Source of the DNA: Jeotgalicoccus psychrophilus DSM 19085
Lineage (GTDB): Bacteria; Bacillota; Bacilli; Staphylococcales; Salinicoccaceae
Direction of reading: 5' to 3'
Length of the DNA: 64,000 nucleotides
NCBI RefSeq assembly: GCF_000425845.1
Contig: NZ_AUEF01000007.1
Coordinates: 62,001 to 126,000 of the forward strand
Positions 26,057 through 35,589 of the stretch are shown here, piece by piece (position 1 is the first letter of the stretch; each line of letters starts with the position of its first letter). The notes beneath the pieces were generated by a model. That model was given only the letters and a program-made list of their open reading frames with translations, did no database searches and was not told the DNA's origin. The translations under genes were made by a program, and so were the position numbers.

Positions 26057-27035
26057 GATAATAAATCCAGGATTGTTTACAACGGTGCAGGACTCCGGCC
26101 GTTACGGCTATGAATCTTACGGGTTCACACCTGCAGGCGCAATGGATTATGAAAGCTATTACCTTGCAAATGCACTGCTCGGCAACGACTTTGACTGTGC
26201 TGTGCTCGAAATGACATTATACGGTGTGACTTTTGAAGTGCTGCACAGTACAAGTATGGCGATCTCGGGTGCGGATATGGAACTGACAATCAATGATCAG
26301 CCATTTGATACCGGGGCTGCTGTAGACCTTGTTAAAGGTGATATCGTCAAATTGGGCGGTGCTGCAAAAGGTGCCCGTACATATGCCGCTTTCAGCGGCG
26401 GACTGGATCTGCAAAAAGAACTGGGGAGTTATGCAACACATACAAGAAGCAATATGGGCGGCTTTAAAGGAAGATTACTTAAAGCCGGAGATATTTTACC
26501 GGTTAAAGAAAAAACGGTCGAGCATCATTTTAGAAAAACAACTAAAGAACTGGCCGAAGGCAATGAAATACGTTTTATTCCGGGCCAGCAGCATGACAGA
26601 TTTGATGATGATAATAAGAAGTTATTCACAACAAGTGAATATACTGTAACGAAAGACAGTGACCGGATGGGCTGCCGTCTTGACGGTGCGGCGGTTGAAG
26701 CAGCGGATGATAATGATATTCTAAGTGAACCGACGCAGTTCGGAAGTATTCAGGTGCCTAAAAATGGACAGCCGATTATTCTGCTTGCAGACAGACAGAC
26801 TGCAGGTGGTTATAAAAAAATCGGTACTGTCGCGAAAGTCGACCTGCCTAAAATTGCCCAGAAAAAACCGGGTGAGACAGTGACATTTAAAGAAATAAGT
26901 GTTGAAGAAGCTGCAAGGCTGTATAAAGACAGTCTGACAGCTTTAACAGACGGCACTTATATTGAAACATCGGTGAAATTTGGACATGCAAGACGACGGG
27001 ATGCATTAAGTATTGCGCAATTAATGGAGGGATAA
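26046..27035 (+). CDS. pxpC: 5-oxoprolinase subunit PxpC (KipA-like)
   Basis: A 329-residue biotin-dependent-carboxyltransferase-domain protein of the KipA/PxpC family: INPGLFTTVQDSGRYGYESYG at the N-terminus, then FTPAGAMD, FSGGLDL and the C-terminal DRQTAGGYKKIGTVAKVDL are hallmarks. It is the partner of PxpB. The ATG at 26046 is chosen over an upstream one inside pxpB because AGAGGTGA precedes it. Confidence 0.93.
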   Translation: MALKIINPGLFTTVQDSGRYGYESYGFTPAGAMDYESYYLANALLGNDFDCAVLEMTLYGVTFEVLHSTSMAISGADMELTINDQPFDTGAAVDLVKGDIVKLGGAAKGARTYAAFSGGLDLQKELGSYATHTRSNMGGFKGRLLKAGDILPVKEKTVEHHFRKTTKELAEGNEIRFIPGQQHDRFDDDNKKLFTTSEYTVTKDSDRMGCRLDGAAVEAADDNDILSEPTQFGSIQVPKNGQPIILLADRQTAGGYKKIGTVAKVDLPKIAQKKPGETVTFKEISVEEAARLYKDSLTALTDGTYIETSVKFGHARRRDALSIAQLMEG

Positions 27036-27039
27036 GACG

Positions 27040-27471
27040 ATGGATTTTAAAGAGATAAAAAAATTGGTTAAGTTATTAAAAGAAGAAGATTTGGCAGTGC
27101 TCAGCATCTCGGATGATGACACGCATATTCATATTGAACAGAAAGGATCAGCAGTTTCAGCGGAATCTCTACAGCAGGGCGACGCGGTTTCGCCGGCTGT
27201 ACAGAATGCAGTATCTTCAGGGCTGGTGGAAATAACAGCAGGACAAATCGGTACTTTTTATAATCAGAAAGATGAAAACAGCGAAGAGACATTCGTTTCA
27301 GTAGGAGATAAAATCGAAAAAGGCGATCAGATCGGTTTTATCGAAGCAATGAAGGTGTTCAATGATGTGAAAAGTGACGTGGCAGGCGTAGTTGAAGAAA
27401 TTACAGTAGCAAATGGAGATGCTGTGGAATTTGGCGGCGTCTTGATACGTGTACGTCCAGAGGAGGCGTAA
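27040..27471 (+). CDS. accB: Biotin carboxyl carrier protein (operon-specific)
   Basis: A 143-residue biotinyl-domain protein with an AccB-like N-terminal helix, a flexible middle and a C-terminal lipoyl/biotinyl domain carrying the biotinylation lysine in EAMKV (Lys105); the usual sequence is EAMKM. Its place between pxpC and accC, not next to accA or accD, suggests it serves the 5-oxoproline pathway rather than fatty acid synthesis. Confidence 0.9.
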   Translation: MDFKEIKKLVKLLKEEDLAVLSISDDDTHIHIEQKGSAVSAESLQQGDAVSPAVQNAVSSGLVEITAGQIGTFYNQKDENSEETFVSVGDKIEKGDQIGFIEAMKVFNDVKSDVAGVVEEITVANGDAVEFGGVLIRVRPEEA

Positions 27472-27473
27472 CA

Positions 27474-28820
27474 ATGAAGAAAGTTTTAATTGCGAACCGC
27501 GGTGAAATTGCTGTCAGAATTATCCGCACGTTAAAAGAGATGGATATTGCCAGCGTTGCGGTTTACTCGAGCGGCGACAAGGACAGCCTTCATGTTGCAC
27601 TGGCGGATGAGGCTTACTGCATCGGCGGACCGAAAAGTGCCGACAGCTATTTAAATATTGATAATATTCTGCAGGCTGCATTAATGGCTAAAGCAGATGC
27701 GGTTCATCCGGGCTACGGATTTTTATCGGAAACACCTGAATTTGCTAAGCGCACCGAAGAACTCGGCATGATATTCATCGGACCGGCGCCTGAAACTATG
27801 GAAAAGATGGGCGACAAGTCCATGGCGCGCCAGACGATGGAAAAATCAGGCGTACCAGTTATTCCTGGCAGTGACGGCATTGTGAAGTCAAAAGATGAAG
27901 TGAAAAAACTTGCTGAAACAATTACTTATCCAATCGTCATTAAAGCCGTATCAGGCGGCGGAGGTAAAGGAATGCGTTTTGCACACAGCGATGAAGATGT
28001 TGATAAATTATATGATGAAGCAAAAAAAGAAGCGAAAAGCTCCTTTAATGATGATCGTCTGTACATCGAAAAATACATCCCGAAAGCGCGTCATATTGAA
28101 ATCCAGGTTATCGGTGACGGCAAGGGGGGCGCTATTCATTTATTTGAACGGGACTGCTCAATTCAAAGAAACAACCAGAAATTGCTTGAAGAGGCACCGG
28201 CGACAATTCTCAGTGAGTCAGAACGTGATGATATTACAGAAACGACCCGTCAGGCGATTGCCAAGCTAAATTACCGCGGTGCGGGAACGATTGAATACTT
28301 ATATGTCGCAGCGGAAAAAAGATTTTATTTTATCGAGATGAATACACGTGTGCAGGTTGAACATACAGTGTCAGAAGAAGTGACCGGCATCGATATTATC
28401 AGAGCACAGATTAACGTGGCATTTAATAATGATATCGGTATTACACAGGATCAAGTAAAACTTTCAGGCCATGCAATTGAAGCGCGCATTAATGCGGAAG
28501 ATCCGGATAATCGTTTTATGCCGTCTCCTGGTAAAATTGATAAATTACATTTCGGTCTAGGAAGAAATGTCCGTGTGGACACGCATATTTACAACGGTTA
28601 TGCCATTCCGCCTTATTACGACTCGATGATTGCTAAAATTATCGTTAAAGCTGACAACCGTAAAGATGCACTATTCAAACTGAAGCTTGTCTTAGGTGAA
28701 ACTGTGATCGAACCGATTAAGACGAATTTAGATTTTCAGTATTACCTTGCGGGACATCCGAAAGTTTTAGAAAATGATTACGATATTAAGTTTATTCATA
28801 CAGAAAATATTATTGAGTAA
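27474..28820 (+). CDS. accC: Biotin carboxylase (operon-specific)
   Basis: A 448-residue ATP-grasp biotin carboxylase with KAVSGGGGKGMRFAH (glycine-rich ATP loop), HIEIQVIGDG and EMNTRVQVEHTVSEE, the family signature. It would carboxylate the biotin of the carrier encoded two bases upstream. Its position inside the pxp operon is common in staphylococci and related genera; the carboxyl acceptor there is not settled. Confidence 0.93.
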   Translation: MKKVLIANRGEIAVRIIRTLKEMDIASVAVYSSGDKDSLHVALADEAYCIGGPKSADSYLNIDNILQAALMAKADAVHPGYGFLSETPEFAKRTEELGMIFIGPAPETMEKMGDKSMARQTMEKSGVPVIPGSDGIVKSKDEVKKLAETITYPIVIKAVSGGGGKGMRFAHSDEDVDKLYDEAKKEAKSSFNDDRLYIEKYIPKARHIEIQVIGDGKGGAIHLFERDCSIQRNNQKLLEEAPATILSESERDDITETTRQAIAKLNYRGAGTIEYLYVAAEKRFYFIEMNTRVQVEHTVSEEVTGIDIIRAQINVAFNNDIGITQDQVKLSGHAIEARINAEDPDNRFMPSPGKIDKLHFGLGRNVRVDTHIYNGYAIPPYYDSMIAKIIVKADNRKDALFKLKLVLGETVIEPIKTNLDFQYYLAGHPKVLENDYDIKFIHTENIIE

Positions 28821-28832
28821 AGGATGATTTAA

Positions 28833-29597
28833 TTGAGTAAATTAACGATTGATTTAAATGCTGACCTCGGAGAGAGTTACGGTAATTATAAAGTAGGCAG
28901 CGACGCTGAAATTATTCCGCTGATTTCCTCGGCAAACGTAGCATGCGGATTTCACGCAAGCGACCCCGTCGTTATGATTGAAACAGTTAAACGCATTAAA
29001 GAGTCAGGTTCAACAGGGCTTGGTGCACATCCGGGATTTCCGGATTTAATGGGCTTCGGGCGCCGTTATATGGAGCTGTCTGATGATGAAGTCCACGCTA
29101 TTATGCTTTATCAGCTGTCTGCACTTGACGGTATTGCCCGGACATATGGCCTTGAACTTAACCATGTGAAACCGCATGGTGCACTTTACAATGCAACATT
29201 TAAAGATGAAAATTTAGCGCGTGTTATCGCACAGGCGGTTAAAGATTTTAATCCGAAGTTAAAACTGATGGGACTTGCGAATAACAATTTAGTTCAAGCG
29301 GGGAAAGCTGCCGGTCTTGACGTGATTAATGAAGTGTTCGCAGACCGTGCCTATGAAGATGATGGCACACTTGTATCACGCAGTAAAAACGGTGCAATGA
29401 TTACCGACAGCAGCCTTGCGACAGAGCGGGTTGTCCGTATGATTACCGATGGTAAAGTAGAGAGTATAAACGGTAAAGATGTGGAGATTCAAGCAGACAG
29501 CATATGTGTTCACGGTGATGGGGAAAAAGCATTGGAATTTGTTAAAGAAATCAGACGGCAGCTTGAAGAAAAAGGGATTTCTATCGAAACGTTATAA
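28833..29597 (+). CDS. pxpA: 5-oxoprolinase subunit PxpA (LamB/YcsF family)
   Basis: A 254-residue LamB/YcsF protein with IDLNADLGESYGNYKVG, ACGFHASDP, GAHPGFPDLMGFGRR and VKPHGALYN, all conserved. It is the third 5-oxoprolinase subunit. The frame opens with TTG at 28833 behind AAAGGATGA; no better-placed ATG exists before the conserved N-terminus. Confidence 0.93.
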   Translation: MSKLTIDLNADLGESYGNYKVGSDAEIIPLISSANVACGFHASDPVVMIETVKRIKESGSTGLGAHPGFPDLMGFGRRYMELSDDEVHAIMLYQLSALDGIARTYGLELNHVKPHGALYNATFKDENLARVIAQAVKDFNPKLKLMGLANNNLVQAGKAAGLDVINEVFADRAYEDDGTLVSRSKNGAMITDSSLATERVVRMITDGKVESINGKDVEIQADSICVHGDGEKALEFVKEIRRQLEEKGISIETL

Positions 29598-29611
29598 GAA
29601 GGGGTGCACTT

Positions 29612-30823
29612 ATGGAGAATAAACCGAAAATTACAGCCGCACAGCGCAGGCTGCTGTTCGGTGCAGTGTTCCTGATGGCAACATCGTCAATCGGACCTGC
29701 ATTTTTAACACAGACAACAGTATTTACACAGCAGTTTATGGCGAGTTTCGCCTTTGCAATTTTAGCTTCTATCGTTATCGATATCGGTGCACAGCTTAAT
29801 ATATGGCGCGTCCTGTCAGTCAGCGGGAAACGCGGACAGGATGTAGCGAACGAAGTGTTTCCGGGACTCGGTTCACTGGTTGCAGTACTTATCGTCATCG
29901 GCGGCTTTGCATTTAACATCGGTAACGTCGCCGGTGCGGGACTTGGTTTTAATGCGATTTTCGGCTGGGATGTAAGGGTTGGTGCCGCAATTACAGGCAT
30001 CTTCGCAATTATTATATTCTTAATTAAAAACGGCCGTGCCGTTATGGATATCGTGACGCAGGTACTTGGTGTACTGATGATTGGTATCGTTACTTATGTA
30101 ATGATTATTTCAGAGCCGCCAGTTGCTGAAGCAGCGAAAAGAGCGATTATGCCGGAAGATCCGATAGCGATGCTTCTGCCGATTATTACACTAGTCGGGG
30201 GAACTGTCGGCGGTTACATTACTTTCGCCGGTGCCCACCGTTTAATCGAAGCGGGTATGACGGGTGAGAAGAATCTGCGTTTTGTCAGCCATGCAGCCAA
30301 CTGGGGAATTTTAACGACAGGTGTTATGCGTGTGCTGCTGTTCATGGCAGTACTCGGCGTGCTGACACAAGGTGCGGTATTATCAGAAGAAAATCCGCCG
30401 GCATCTGTATTCCAATTTGCACTTGGTGATATCGGCATGAAAATATTTGGTATTGTGCTGCTTGCAGCTGCATTATCTTCTGTAATCGGTGCAGCATACA
30501 CAAGTGCGAGCTTTATGCGTTCATTTAATACGGTGTTTGACCGTTATAACAACATCGTCATCGTCGTCTTTATTGCGACATCGACATTGATTTTCTTATT
30601 TGTCGGACGTCCGGTGACACTGCTTATTCTGGCAGGTTCATTCAACGGACTGATTTTACCGATTACGCTCGGTGCAATACTTCTTGCTTCACGTAAGAAG
30701 AGCGTCGTTGGAAATTACCACCATCCGACATGGATGATAGTATTCGGTGTTATCGCAGTAATCGTTACATTAATTGCAGGATTTATGTCACTGCAGGGTC
30801 TTGCAGCATTATGGAATGGGTAG
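29612..30823 (+). CDS. NRAMP-like divalent-metal transporter family protein (YcsG-like)
   Basis: A 403-residue membrane protein with about eleven helices, of the NRAMP-related YcsG group found next to pxpA in Bacillus. The helix-1 segment SSIGPAFLTQT replaces the metal-binding DPGN of true NRAMP manganese transporters, so it probably does not carry Mn2+ and may import 5-oxoproline or a related compound (inference from operon position). Confidence 0.85.
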   Translation: MENKPKITAAQRRLLFGAVFLMATSSIGPAFLTQTTVFTQQFMASFAFAILASIVIDIGAQLNIWRVLSVSGKRGQDVANEVFPGLGSLVAVLIVIGGFAFNIGNVAGAGLGFNAIFGWDVRVGAAITGIFAIIIFLIKNGRAVMDIVTQVLGVLMIGIVTYVMIISEPPVAEAAKRAIMPEDPIAMLLPIITLVGGTVGGYITFAGAHRLIEAGMTGEKNLRFVSHAANWGILTTGVMRVLLFMAVLGVLTQGAVLSEENPPASVFQFALGDIGMKIFGIVLLAAALSSVIGAAYTSASFMRSFNTVFDRYNNIVIVVFIATSTLIFLFVGRPVTLLILAGSFNGLILPITLGAILLASRKKSVVGNYHHPTWMIVFGVIAVIVTLIAGFMSLQGLAALWNG

Positions 30824-30831
30824 GTGATTAA

Positions 30832-31599
30832 ATGAATACTGAAAATATTAGAATGGCTATCAGAACTGGTGAGCATACCGGACCGACTTCCGGCATCTCG
30901 GGGGATAAAGTACAAGCGAACTTAGCAATTTTGCCAAAAGAATATGCTTTTGATTTTTTGTTATTTGCGATGCGTAATAATAAGCCGGTGCCGATTATTG
31001 AAGTACTGGAGGCGGGTGAGTTTATTAGTAAATATGCGAAAAACTCAGATATTCGAACGGATATTCCTCTTTACAATATTTATAAAAACGGCGAGCTGAC
31101 TGAAACAGTCAGCGATATTAAAGATTACTGGCGTGATGATTTTGTTACATTTTTAATCGGCTGCAGTTTTACATTTGAGCAGGCAATTCTAGATGACGGC
31201 ATTAACATTAAACATATTGATGAAGGGCGCAACGTTGCGATGTATAAAACGAACATTGAAACTGTACCTGCAGGAATTTTTTCAGGAGAGACGGTCGTGT
31301 CAATGCGTCCATTCAAGAAGGAACTTGTCGATCAGGTAGTCAGTATTACAAATGAATTTCCGAACATGCACGGCGGACCTGTGCATGTCGGAAGTCCCGA
31401 AAAGATTGGTATAAAAAATATCGACGAACCTGATTATGGTGAGAGAATCGACATTGCTCCGGATGAAGTGCCGGTGTTTTGGGCATGCGGTGTGACACCT
31501 CAAAATGTCGTGCTGAATGCAAAACCCGAAATTTTAATCAGCCATGCTCCGGGACATATGTTTATTACTGATATTAATAATGAGGAGTATAAAAACTGA
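30832..31599 (+). CDS. DUF1445 (YcsI-like) putative hydro-lyase / D-glutamate cyclase family
   Basis: A 255-residue DUF1445 protein, the YcsI homologue of the Bacillus ycsF-ycsG-ycsI gene set. SGDKVQANLAIL, IGCSFTFEQAIL, GPVHVGSPEKIGI and VPVFWACGVTPQ are family segments. Members are annotated as hydro-lyases, and a related protein interconverts D-glutamate and 5-oxoproline, which fits the operon. It is the last gene before the terminator. Confidence 0.88.
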   Translation: MNTENIRMAIRTGEHTGPTSGISGDKVQANLAILPKEYAFDFLLFAMRNNKPVPIIEVLEAGEFISKYAKNSDIRTDIPLYNIYKNGELTETVSDIKDYWRDDFVTFLIGCSFTFEQAILDDGINIKHIDEGRNVAMYKTNIETVPAGIFSGETVVSMRPFKKELVDQVVSITNEFPNMHGGPVHVGSPEKIGIKNIDEPDYGERIDIAPDEVPVFWACGVTPQNVVLNAKPEILISHAPGHMFITDINNEEYKN

Positions 31600-31623
31600 A
31601 ACCGGGCAGCTGCCCGGTTTTTT
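31599..31623 (+). terminator. Terminator of the 5-oxoproline operon
   Basis: AAACCGGGCA (31599-31608) pairs with TGCCCGGTTT (31611-31620) followed by T residues; the stem overlaps the last gene's stop codon. Confidence 0.92.
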
Positions 31624-31677
31624 GTATTTAAGTATAATGTGGGTCAAAAACGGACGATAATCATAAATATTTAAGTA

Positions 31678-31731
31678 TTGACATTTAATATACGTACATT
31701 ATAATTAATATTATAAATAATGTTCGTTAAA
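31678..31731 (+). promoter_or_regulatory. purE promoter with two candidate PurR boxes
   Basis: TTGACA (31678-31683), a 16-base spacer and TATAAT (31700-31705) form a strong promoter. ATATACGTACATT (31688-31700) matches the PurBox AWWWCCGAACWWT at 11 of 13 positions, and AATGTTCGTTAAA (31719-31731) matches it on the opposite strand with two differences. The pair is inverted with an 18-base gap, close to the Bacillus PurR arrangement. No guanine riboswitch precedes purE. Confidence 0.6.
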
Positions 31732-31747
31732 TAGGAGTGCATATAAG

Positions 31748-32230
31748 ATGACAGTGGGTATTATTATGGGCAGCTCGTCAGACTGGGAAACGATGAAACA
31801 CAGTGCTGAAATGCTGGATTTTTTCGGAATCAGCTATGAAACGAAAGTAGTCAGTGCACACCGCACACCAGAAATGATGGTTGAATATGCAAAAAATGCG
31901 ACAGCAGCCGGCATCAATATTATTATTGCCGGAGCCGGCGGTGCAGCGCATCTGCCCGGCATGATTGCTTCATTAACACACGCACCTGTAATCGGTGTAC
32001 CGATAGAGTCAAAATCGTTAAAAGGTATGGATTCGTTATTGTCCATCGTACAAATGCCGGGAGGAATTCCAGTGGCTACGCAGGCGATCGGTGTCCCGGG
32101 CGCTAAAAATGCAGGGCTGATGGCGGCAAGAATGATTGGTATATCGGACTCTGAAGTGTTCGCTAAACTGGAAGAATACACGAAAAGTCTCGAAAAGAAA
32201 GTTGAGGATATGCAAAATGACCTTAAGTAG
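31748..32230 (+). CDS. purE: N5-carboxyaminoimidazole ribonucleotide mutase
   Basis: A 160-residue class I PurE with [23 protein letters not shown] and [11 protein letters not shown], moving the carboxyl group from N5-CAIR to make CAIR. It opens the purine operon behind AGGAG. It overlaps purK by 14 bases, so the two steps are translated together. Confidence 0.96.
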   Translation: MTVGIIMGSSSDWETMKHSAEMLDFFGISYETKVVSAHRTPEMMVEYAKNATAAGINIIIAGAGGAAHLPGMIASLTHAPVIGVPIESKSLKGMDSLLSIVQMPGGIPVATQAIGVPGAKNAGLMAARMIGISDSEVFAKLEEYTKSLEKKVEDMQNDLK

Positions 32231-33344
32231 ACGATTATATCCGGCAGCTGTAATTGGTATTATCGGCGGCGGACAGCTTGGAAAAATGCTCGCACAAAGT
32301 GCCCAGCGCATGGGTTACAAAGTTGCAGTGCTCGATCCGTCAGCAGATGCTCCGGCACGTTCTGTATGCCATACTTTTATCCACGCTGATTTCAGCGATG
32401 AAGAAGCATTGATTAAATTAAGTGACATGTCAGACGTTGTCACATACGAATTTGAAAATATTGATGCACATATTTTAAGAAAACTCGTCTCTGACTATTA
32501 CGTGCCTCAGGGTGCAGAAACAGTACTTACTTTGCAAAACCGCACGACTGAGAAAAATGCAATTAAAGAGTCGGGTGCGAGTATAGTGCCATTTGAAAAT
32601 ATTTCATCTGAAGCAGATGTCAAAGCATTTGCTGAAATACATTCATATCCGTTAATTGTGAAGACGACAACAGGCGGCTACGATGGCAAAGGCCAGTATT
32701 ATATCAGTTCAGAACAGGAACTATTAAATGAAAATATACCATTTGAAGATACAGCATTTATCGTTGAAAAATATATAGATTTATCGAGAGAAGTATCATT
32801 GACTGCAGCACGGAGTGCAAGTGGAGAGATAATTTATTTCCCGCTGCAGGAAAACCTTCACCGCAATCAGGTTTTATACCGGACAATTGCACCGGCTAGA
32901 GTCGATTATTTTGAAAAGGCGAAAGCTGAAGCTGATAAAATTATGAAAGAGATGCTGTTCGTCGGCGTATTTACAATCGAATTCTTTATAGATCAGGACG
33001 GGGAACTGTACGTAAATGAAATTGCTCCGCGTCCTCATAATTCAGCACATTACACAATTGAGGCATGTAACATCAGCCAATTCGATGCACATATACTAAG
33101 CGTGACAGACCAGCCATTGCCGGAAGTTTATCAGCACAAAGATGCAATCATGATGAACTTGCTCGGAGAAGATTTAGACCGACTGGACCTTGAATTGTTT
33201 GTTTATTCCGAATGGAATGTTCATTTGTACGGCAAATCAGACCGTAAACCGGCAAGAAAAATGGGACATGTAACAGTTTTAACCGATGATATCGAAGCTG
33301 AACTTGAAAAATTGAAAACGACTTTTGAAAAAGAAACAGAATAA
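32217..33344 (+). CDS. purK: N5-carboxyaminoimidazole ribonucleotide synthase
   Basis: A 375-residue ATP-grasp enzyme ([44 protein letters not shown]) that carboxylates AIR to N5-CAIR. The start at 32217 is set by the conserved N-terminus; the longer frame from 32136 runs through purE. The C-terminus ([12 protein letters not shown]...) is complete. After its stop the operon would normally continue with purC; here only a remnant lies before purL. Confidence 0.95.
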   Translation: MTLSRRLYPAAVIGIIGGGQLGKMLAQSAQRMGYKVAVLDPSADAPARSVCHTFIHADFSDEEALIKLSDMSDVVTYEFENIDAHILRKLVSDYYVPQGAETVLTLQNRTTEKNAIKESGASIVPFENISSEADVKAFAEIHSYPLIVKTTTGGYDGKGQYYISSEQELLNENIPFEDTAFIVEKYIDLSREVSLTAARSASGEIIYFPLQENLHRNQVLYRTIAPARVDYFEKAKAEADKIMKEMLFVGVFTIEFFIDQDGELYVNEIAPRPHNSAHYTIEACNISQFDAHILSVTDQPLPEVYQHKDAIMMNLLGEDLDRLDLELFVYSEWNVHLYGKSDRKPARKMGHVTVLTDDIEAELEKLKTTFEKETE

Positions 33345-33349
33345 TATTT

Positions 33350-33434
33350 TACCGTTAATAAACGTGAGGCACTGATTGAAGCGAATACTAAATTCTACAA
33401 TAAGCTGGAGGAAATTAAAGATGAAATTCAATGA
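33350..33434 (+). pseudogene. purC: Remnant of the PurC C-terminus between purK and purL
   Basis: Reading in the frame of purK past its stop, the bases give FTVNKREALIEANTKFYNK, then LEEIKDEIQ and TGA at 33432-33434. From memory this lines up with the end of staphylococcal PurC ([20 protein letters not shown]): LIE, F, NKLE and K coincide. The remaining ~210 residues of PurC are absent, and so are purS and purQ, which normally follow. The fragment has no start codon and overlaps the purL start by 14 bases. The match is short, so the assignment is moderate, but no other purine protein end that I recall fits. Confidence 0.55.
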
Positions 33435-35589
33435 ACCGACAAACCAGGAAATTAAAGAACAGAAACTTTATGCGGAAATGGGCTTAACAGATTCAGAATT
33501 CGATAAAATTAATGAAATTTTAGGCAGAGAGCCTAACTACACTGAGACTGGTATTTTTTCTGCAATGTGGAGCGAACATTGTTCTTATAAACACTCAAAA
33601 CCATTTTTAAAACAGTTCCCGACTGAAGGCGAGCATGTTTTAATGGGACCCGGCGAAGGTGCGGGTGTTGTGGATATTGGTGATAATCAGGCTATTGTTT
33701 TTAAAGTGGAATCTCATAACCATCCGTCAGCTGTAGACCCGTATCAGGGTGCGGCGACAGGTGTCGGCGGTATTGTCCGCGATATCGTTTCTATCGGTGC
33801 GCGTCCAATTGGCTTATTAAATTCACTGCGTTTTGGCGAATTGGATAACAAACAGAACAAGTGGCTGCTCCGCGGTGTTGTTGACGGTATGGCGGACTAC
33901 GGCAATACGATGGAATTGCCGGCAATATCCGGTGAAGTAGAATTCGATGCATCGTATCATGAAAACCCGCTTGTGAACGCAATGGGTGTCGGTTTAATTA
34001 CTCATGATAAAATTCAAAAAGGAACAGCAAAAGGTATCGGCAATCAGGTTGTATATGTCGGTCTCCCAACAGGCAGAGACGGCATTAACGGTGCGAGCTT
34101 CGCATCAGGTGAACTGAGCGATGATAACCGTCCTGAAATTCAAAAAGGTAATCCCGAAGCCGGTAAAATTTTAATGGAAGCAACACTGAAAGCAATCGAT
34201 ATGGAAGAACTTGTCGGAATTCAGGACATGGGTGCAGCAGGGTTGACGTCTTCGAGTGCCGAAATGGCAGATAAGGGAAATTCGGGAATGAATCTGTATC
34301 TGGATAAAGTACCTGTGACTCACGCAGATATGTCACCGTACGAAATGATGCTGTCGGAGACGCAGGAGCGTATGCTGCTAGTCGTTGAAAAGGGCTCTGA
34401 AGATAAATTTTTAAACATGTTTAAAGAAATGCAGCTCGATACTGCAGTAATCGGGGAAGTCACAGCAGGAGACCGTCTGAAACTTTACTATGAAGATGAA
34501 GTTTTTGCGGATCTGCCGGTTGCACCGCTGTCGGATGATGCACCTGTTTATATTTTAGAAGGTATTGAGCCTGAGCAGGATGAAGCGCGTACAGACTACA
34601 GCAATGAAGATTTAGAAGCTGCTTTTGATAAATTAATTACACATCCGACACTTGCGGATAAATCATATATTTACAATGACTTTAACAGTACAGCAGGCGG
34701 TAATACCGTTCAAAGCTCAGGCTTCGGCGCGGGGATTGTACAGATTGAAGGTACTGATAAAGCAGTAAGTATGGTGCTTGACGGCAAGAGCCGTTACGTC
34801 TTTGCCGACCCTTACAATGGTGGTAAAGAAGTTGTTGCACAGACATTCAGAAGCATTATCGCAACAGGCGCTGTACCGTTAGGCATGACAGACTGCCTGA
34901 ACTACGGTTCTCCTGAAAAACCTGAAATATACAACCAGCTGGATAAGTCGACTAAAGGAATGGCCGAAGCATGTCTTGCACTGTCGACACCGGTTGTTTC
35001 GGGTAACGTAAGTCTTTACAACGAACACAGCACAGGCGGGATTCTGCCTACACCGGTTATCGGAATGGTTGGGTTAATCGATAATATTAATCAGCTGAAA
35101 CACGAAAGTGTAAACGATGGAGACGCCATTTACTTAGTTGGGGATTTAACATCGTCATTTTCAGGAAGCCAGCTTGAAAAACATCTTGAAAATACTATAC
35201 GCCAGACAACACGTTCAATCGATCTTGAACTTGAGTACAAACGTGGAATGATGCTGCGTGAAAAACTCGTTAATGGAGAAATTAATAAAATCGCTCCGCT
35301 TGGACGCGGCGGTCTGATTGCAAAACTTGCACAGCTTGCAAGCTTTAACAACATCGGTCTTGAAGTAAACTTAGATGTACGTAAAGACTTGCTATTCGCG
35401 GAAGGTGCATCAAACTATATTGTTGCAGCACCGGCAGGTCTCGATATTGAAGGTGCAGTTGAAGTTGGTAAACTAGCAGGCGATAAATTTATCGTCACTG
35501 CACAGAATTTTGAAATTAACCGTAATTTATCAGATGTCAGAAGCGCATGGGAGGGGGCAATCCCGTCATGTATGAACTCAGAGGACTAA
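33421..35589 (+). CDS. purL: Phosphoribosylformylglycinamidine synthase subunit PurL (small form)
   Basis: A 722-residue synthetase subunit with MWSEHCSYKHSKPFLKQFP, ESHNHPSAVDPYQGAATGVG and GIQDMGAAGLTSS, ending near [13 protein letters not shown], full length for the small PurL. The ATG at 33421 is chosen because the ribosome binding site GGAGG lies ten bases upstream and MKFNEP aligns with homologues; an upstream extension at 33376 would read through the purC remnant in a wrong frame. Small PurL needs PurS and the glutaminase PurQ, and neither is encoded next to it. Confidence 0.95.
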   Translation: MKFNEPTNQEIKEQKLYAEMGLTDSEFDKINEILGREPNYTETGIFSAMWSEHCSYKHSKPFLKQFPTEGEHVLMGPGEGAGVVDIGDNQAIVFKVESHNHPSAVDPYQGAATGVGGIVRDIVSIGARPIGLLNSLRFGELDNKQNKWLLRGVVDGMADYGNTMELPAISGEVEFDASYHENPLVNAMGVGLITHDKIQKGTAKGIGNQVVYVGLPTGRDGINGASFASGELSDDNRPEIQKGNPEAGKILMEATLKAIDMEELVGIQDMGAAGLTSSSAEMADKGNSGMNLYLDKVPVTHADMSPYEMMLSETQERMLLVVEKGSEDKFLNMFKEMQLDTAVIGEVTAGDRLKLYYEDEVFADLPVAPLSDDAPVYILEGIEPEQDEARTDYSNEDLEAAFDKLITHPTLADKSYIYNDFNSTAGGNTVQSSGFGAGIVQIEGTDKAVSMVLDGKSRYVFADPYNGGKEVVAQTFRSIIATGAVPLGMTDCLNYGSPEKPEIYNQLDKSTKGMAEACLALSTPVVSGNVSLYNEHSTGGILPTPVIGMVGLIDNINQLKHESVNDGDAIYLVGDLTSSFSGSQLEKHLENTIRQTTRSIDLELEYKRGMMLREKLVNGEINKIAPLGRGGLIAKLAQLASFNNIGLEVNLDVRKDLLFAEGASNYIVAAPAGLDIEGAVEVGKLAGDKFIVTAQNFEINRNLSDVRSAWEGAIPSCMNSED

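Noticed and set aside
31624-31747. Guanine riboswitch before purE
   Set aside because: The leader is too short and lacks the conserved core; promoter and PurR boxes fill the region.
33376-33420. N-terminal extension of purL
   Set aside because: Reads through the purC remnant in another frame, has no ribosome binding site, and homologues start at 33421.
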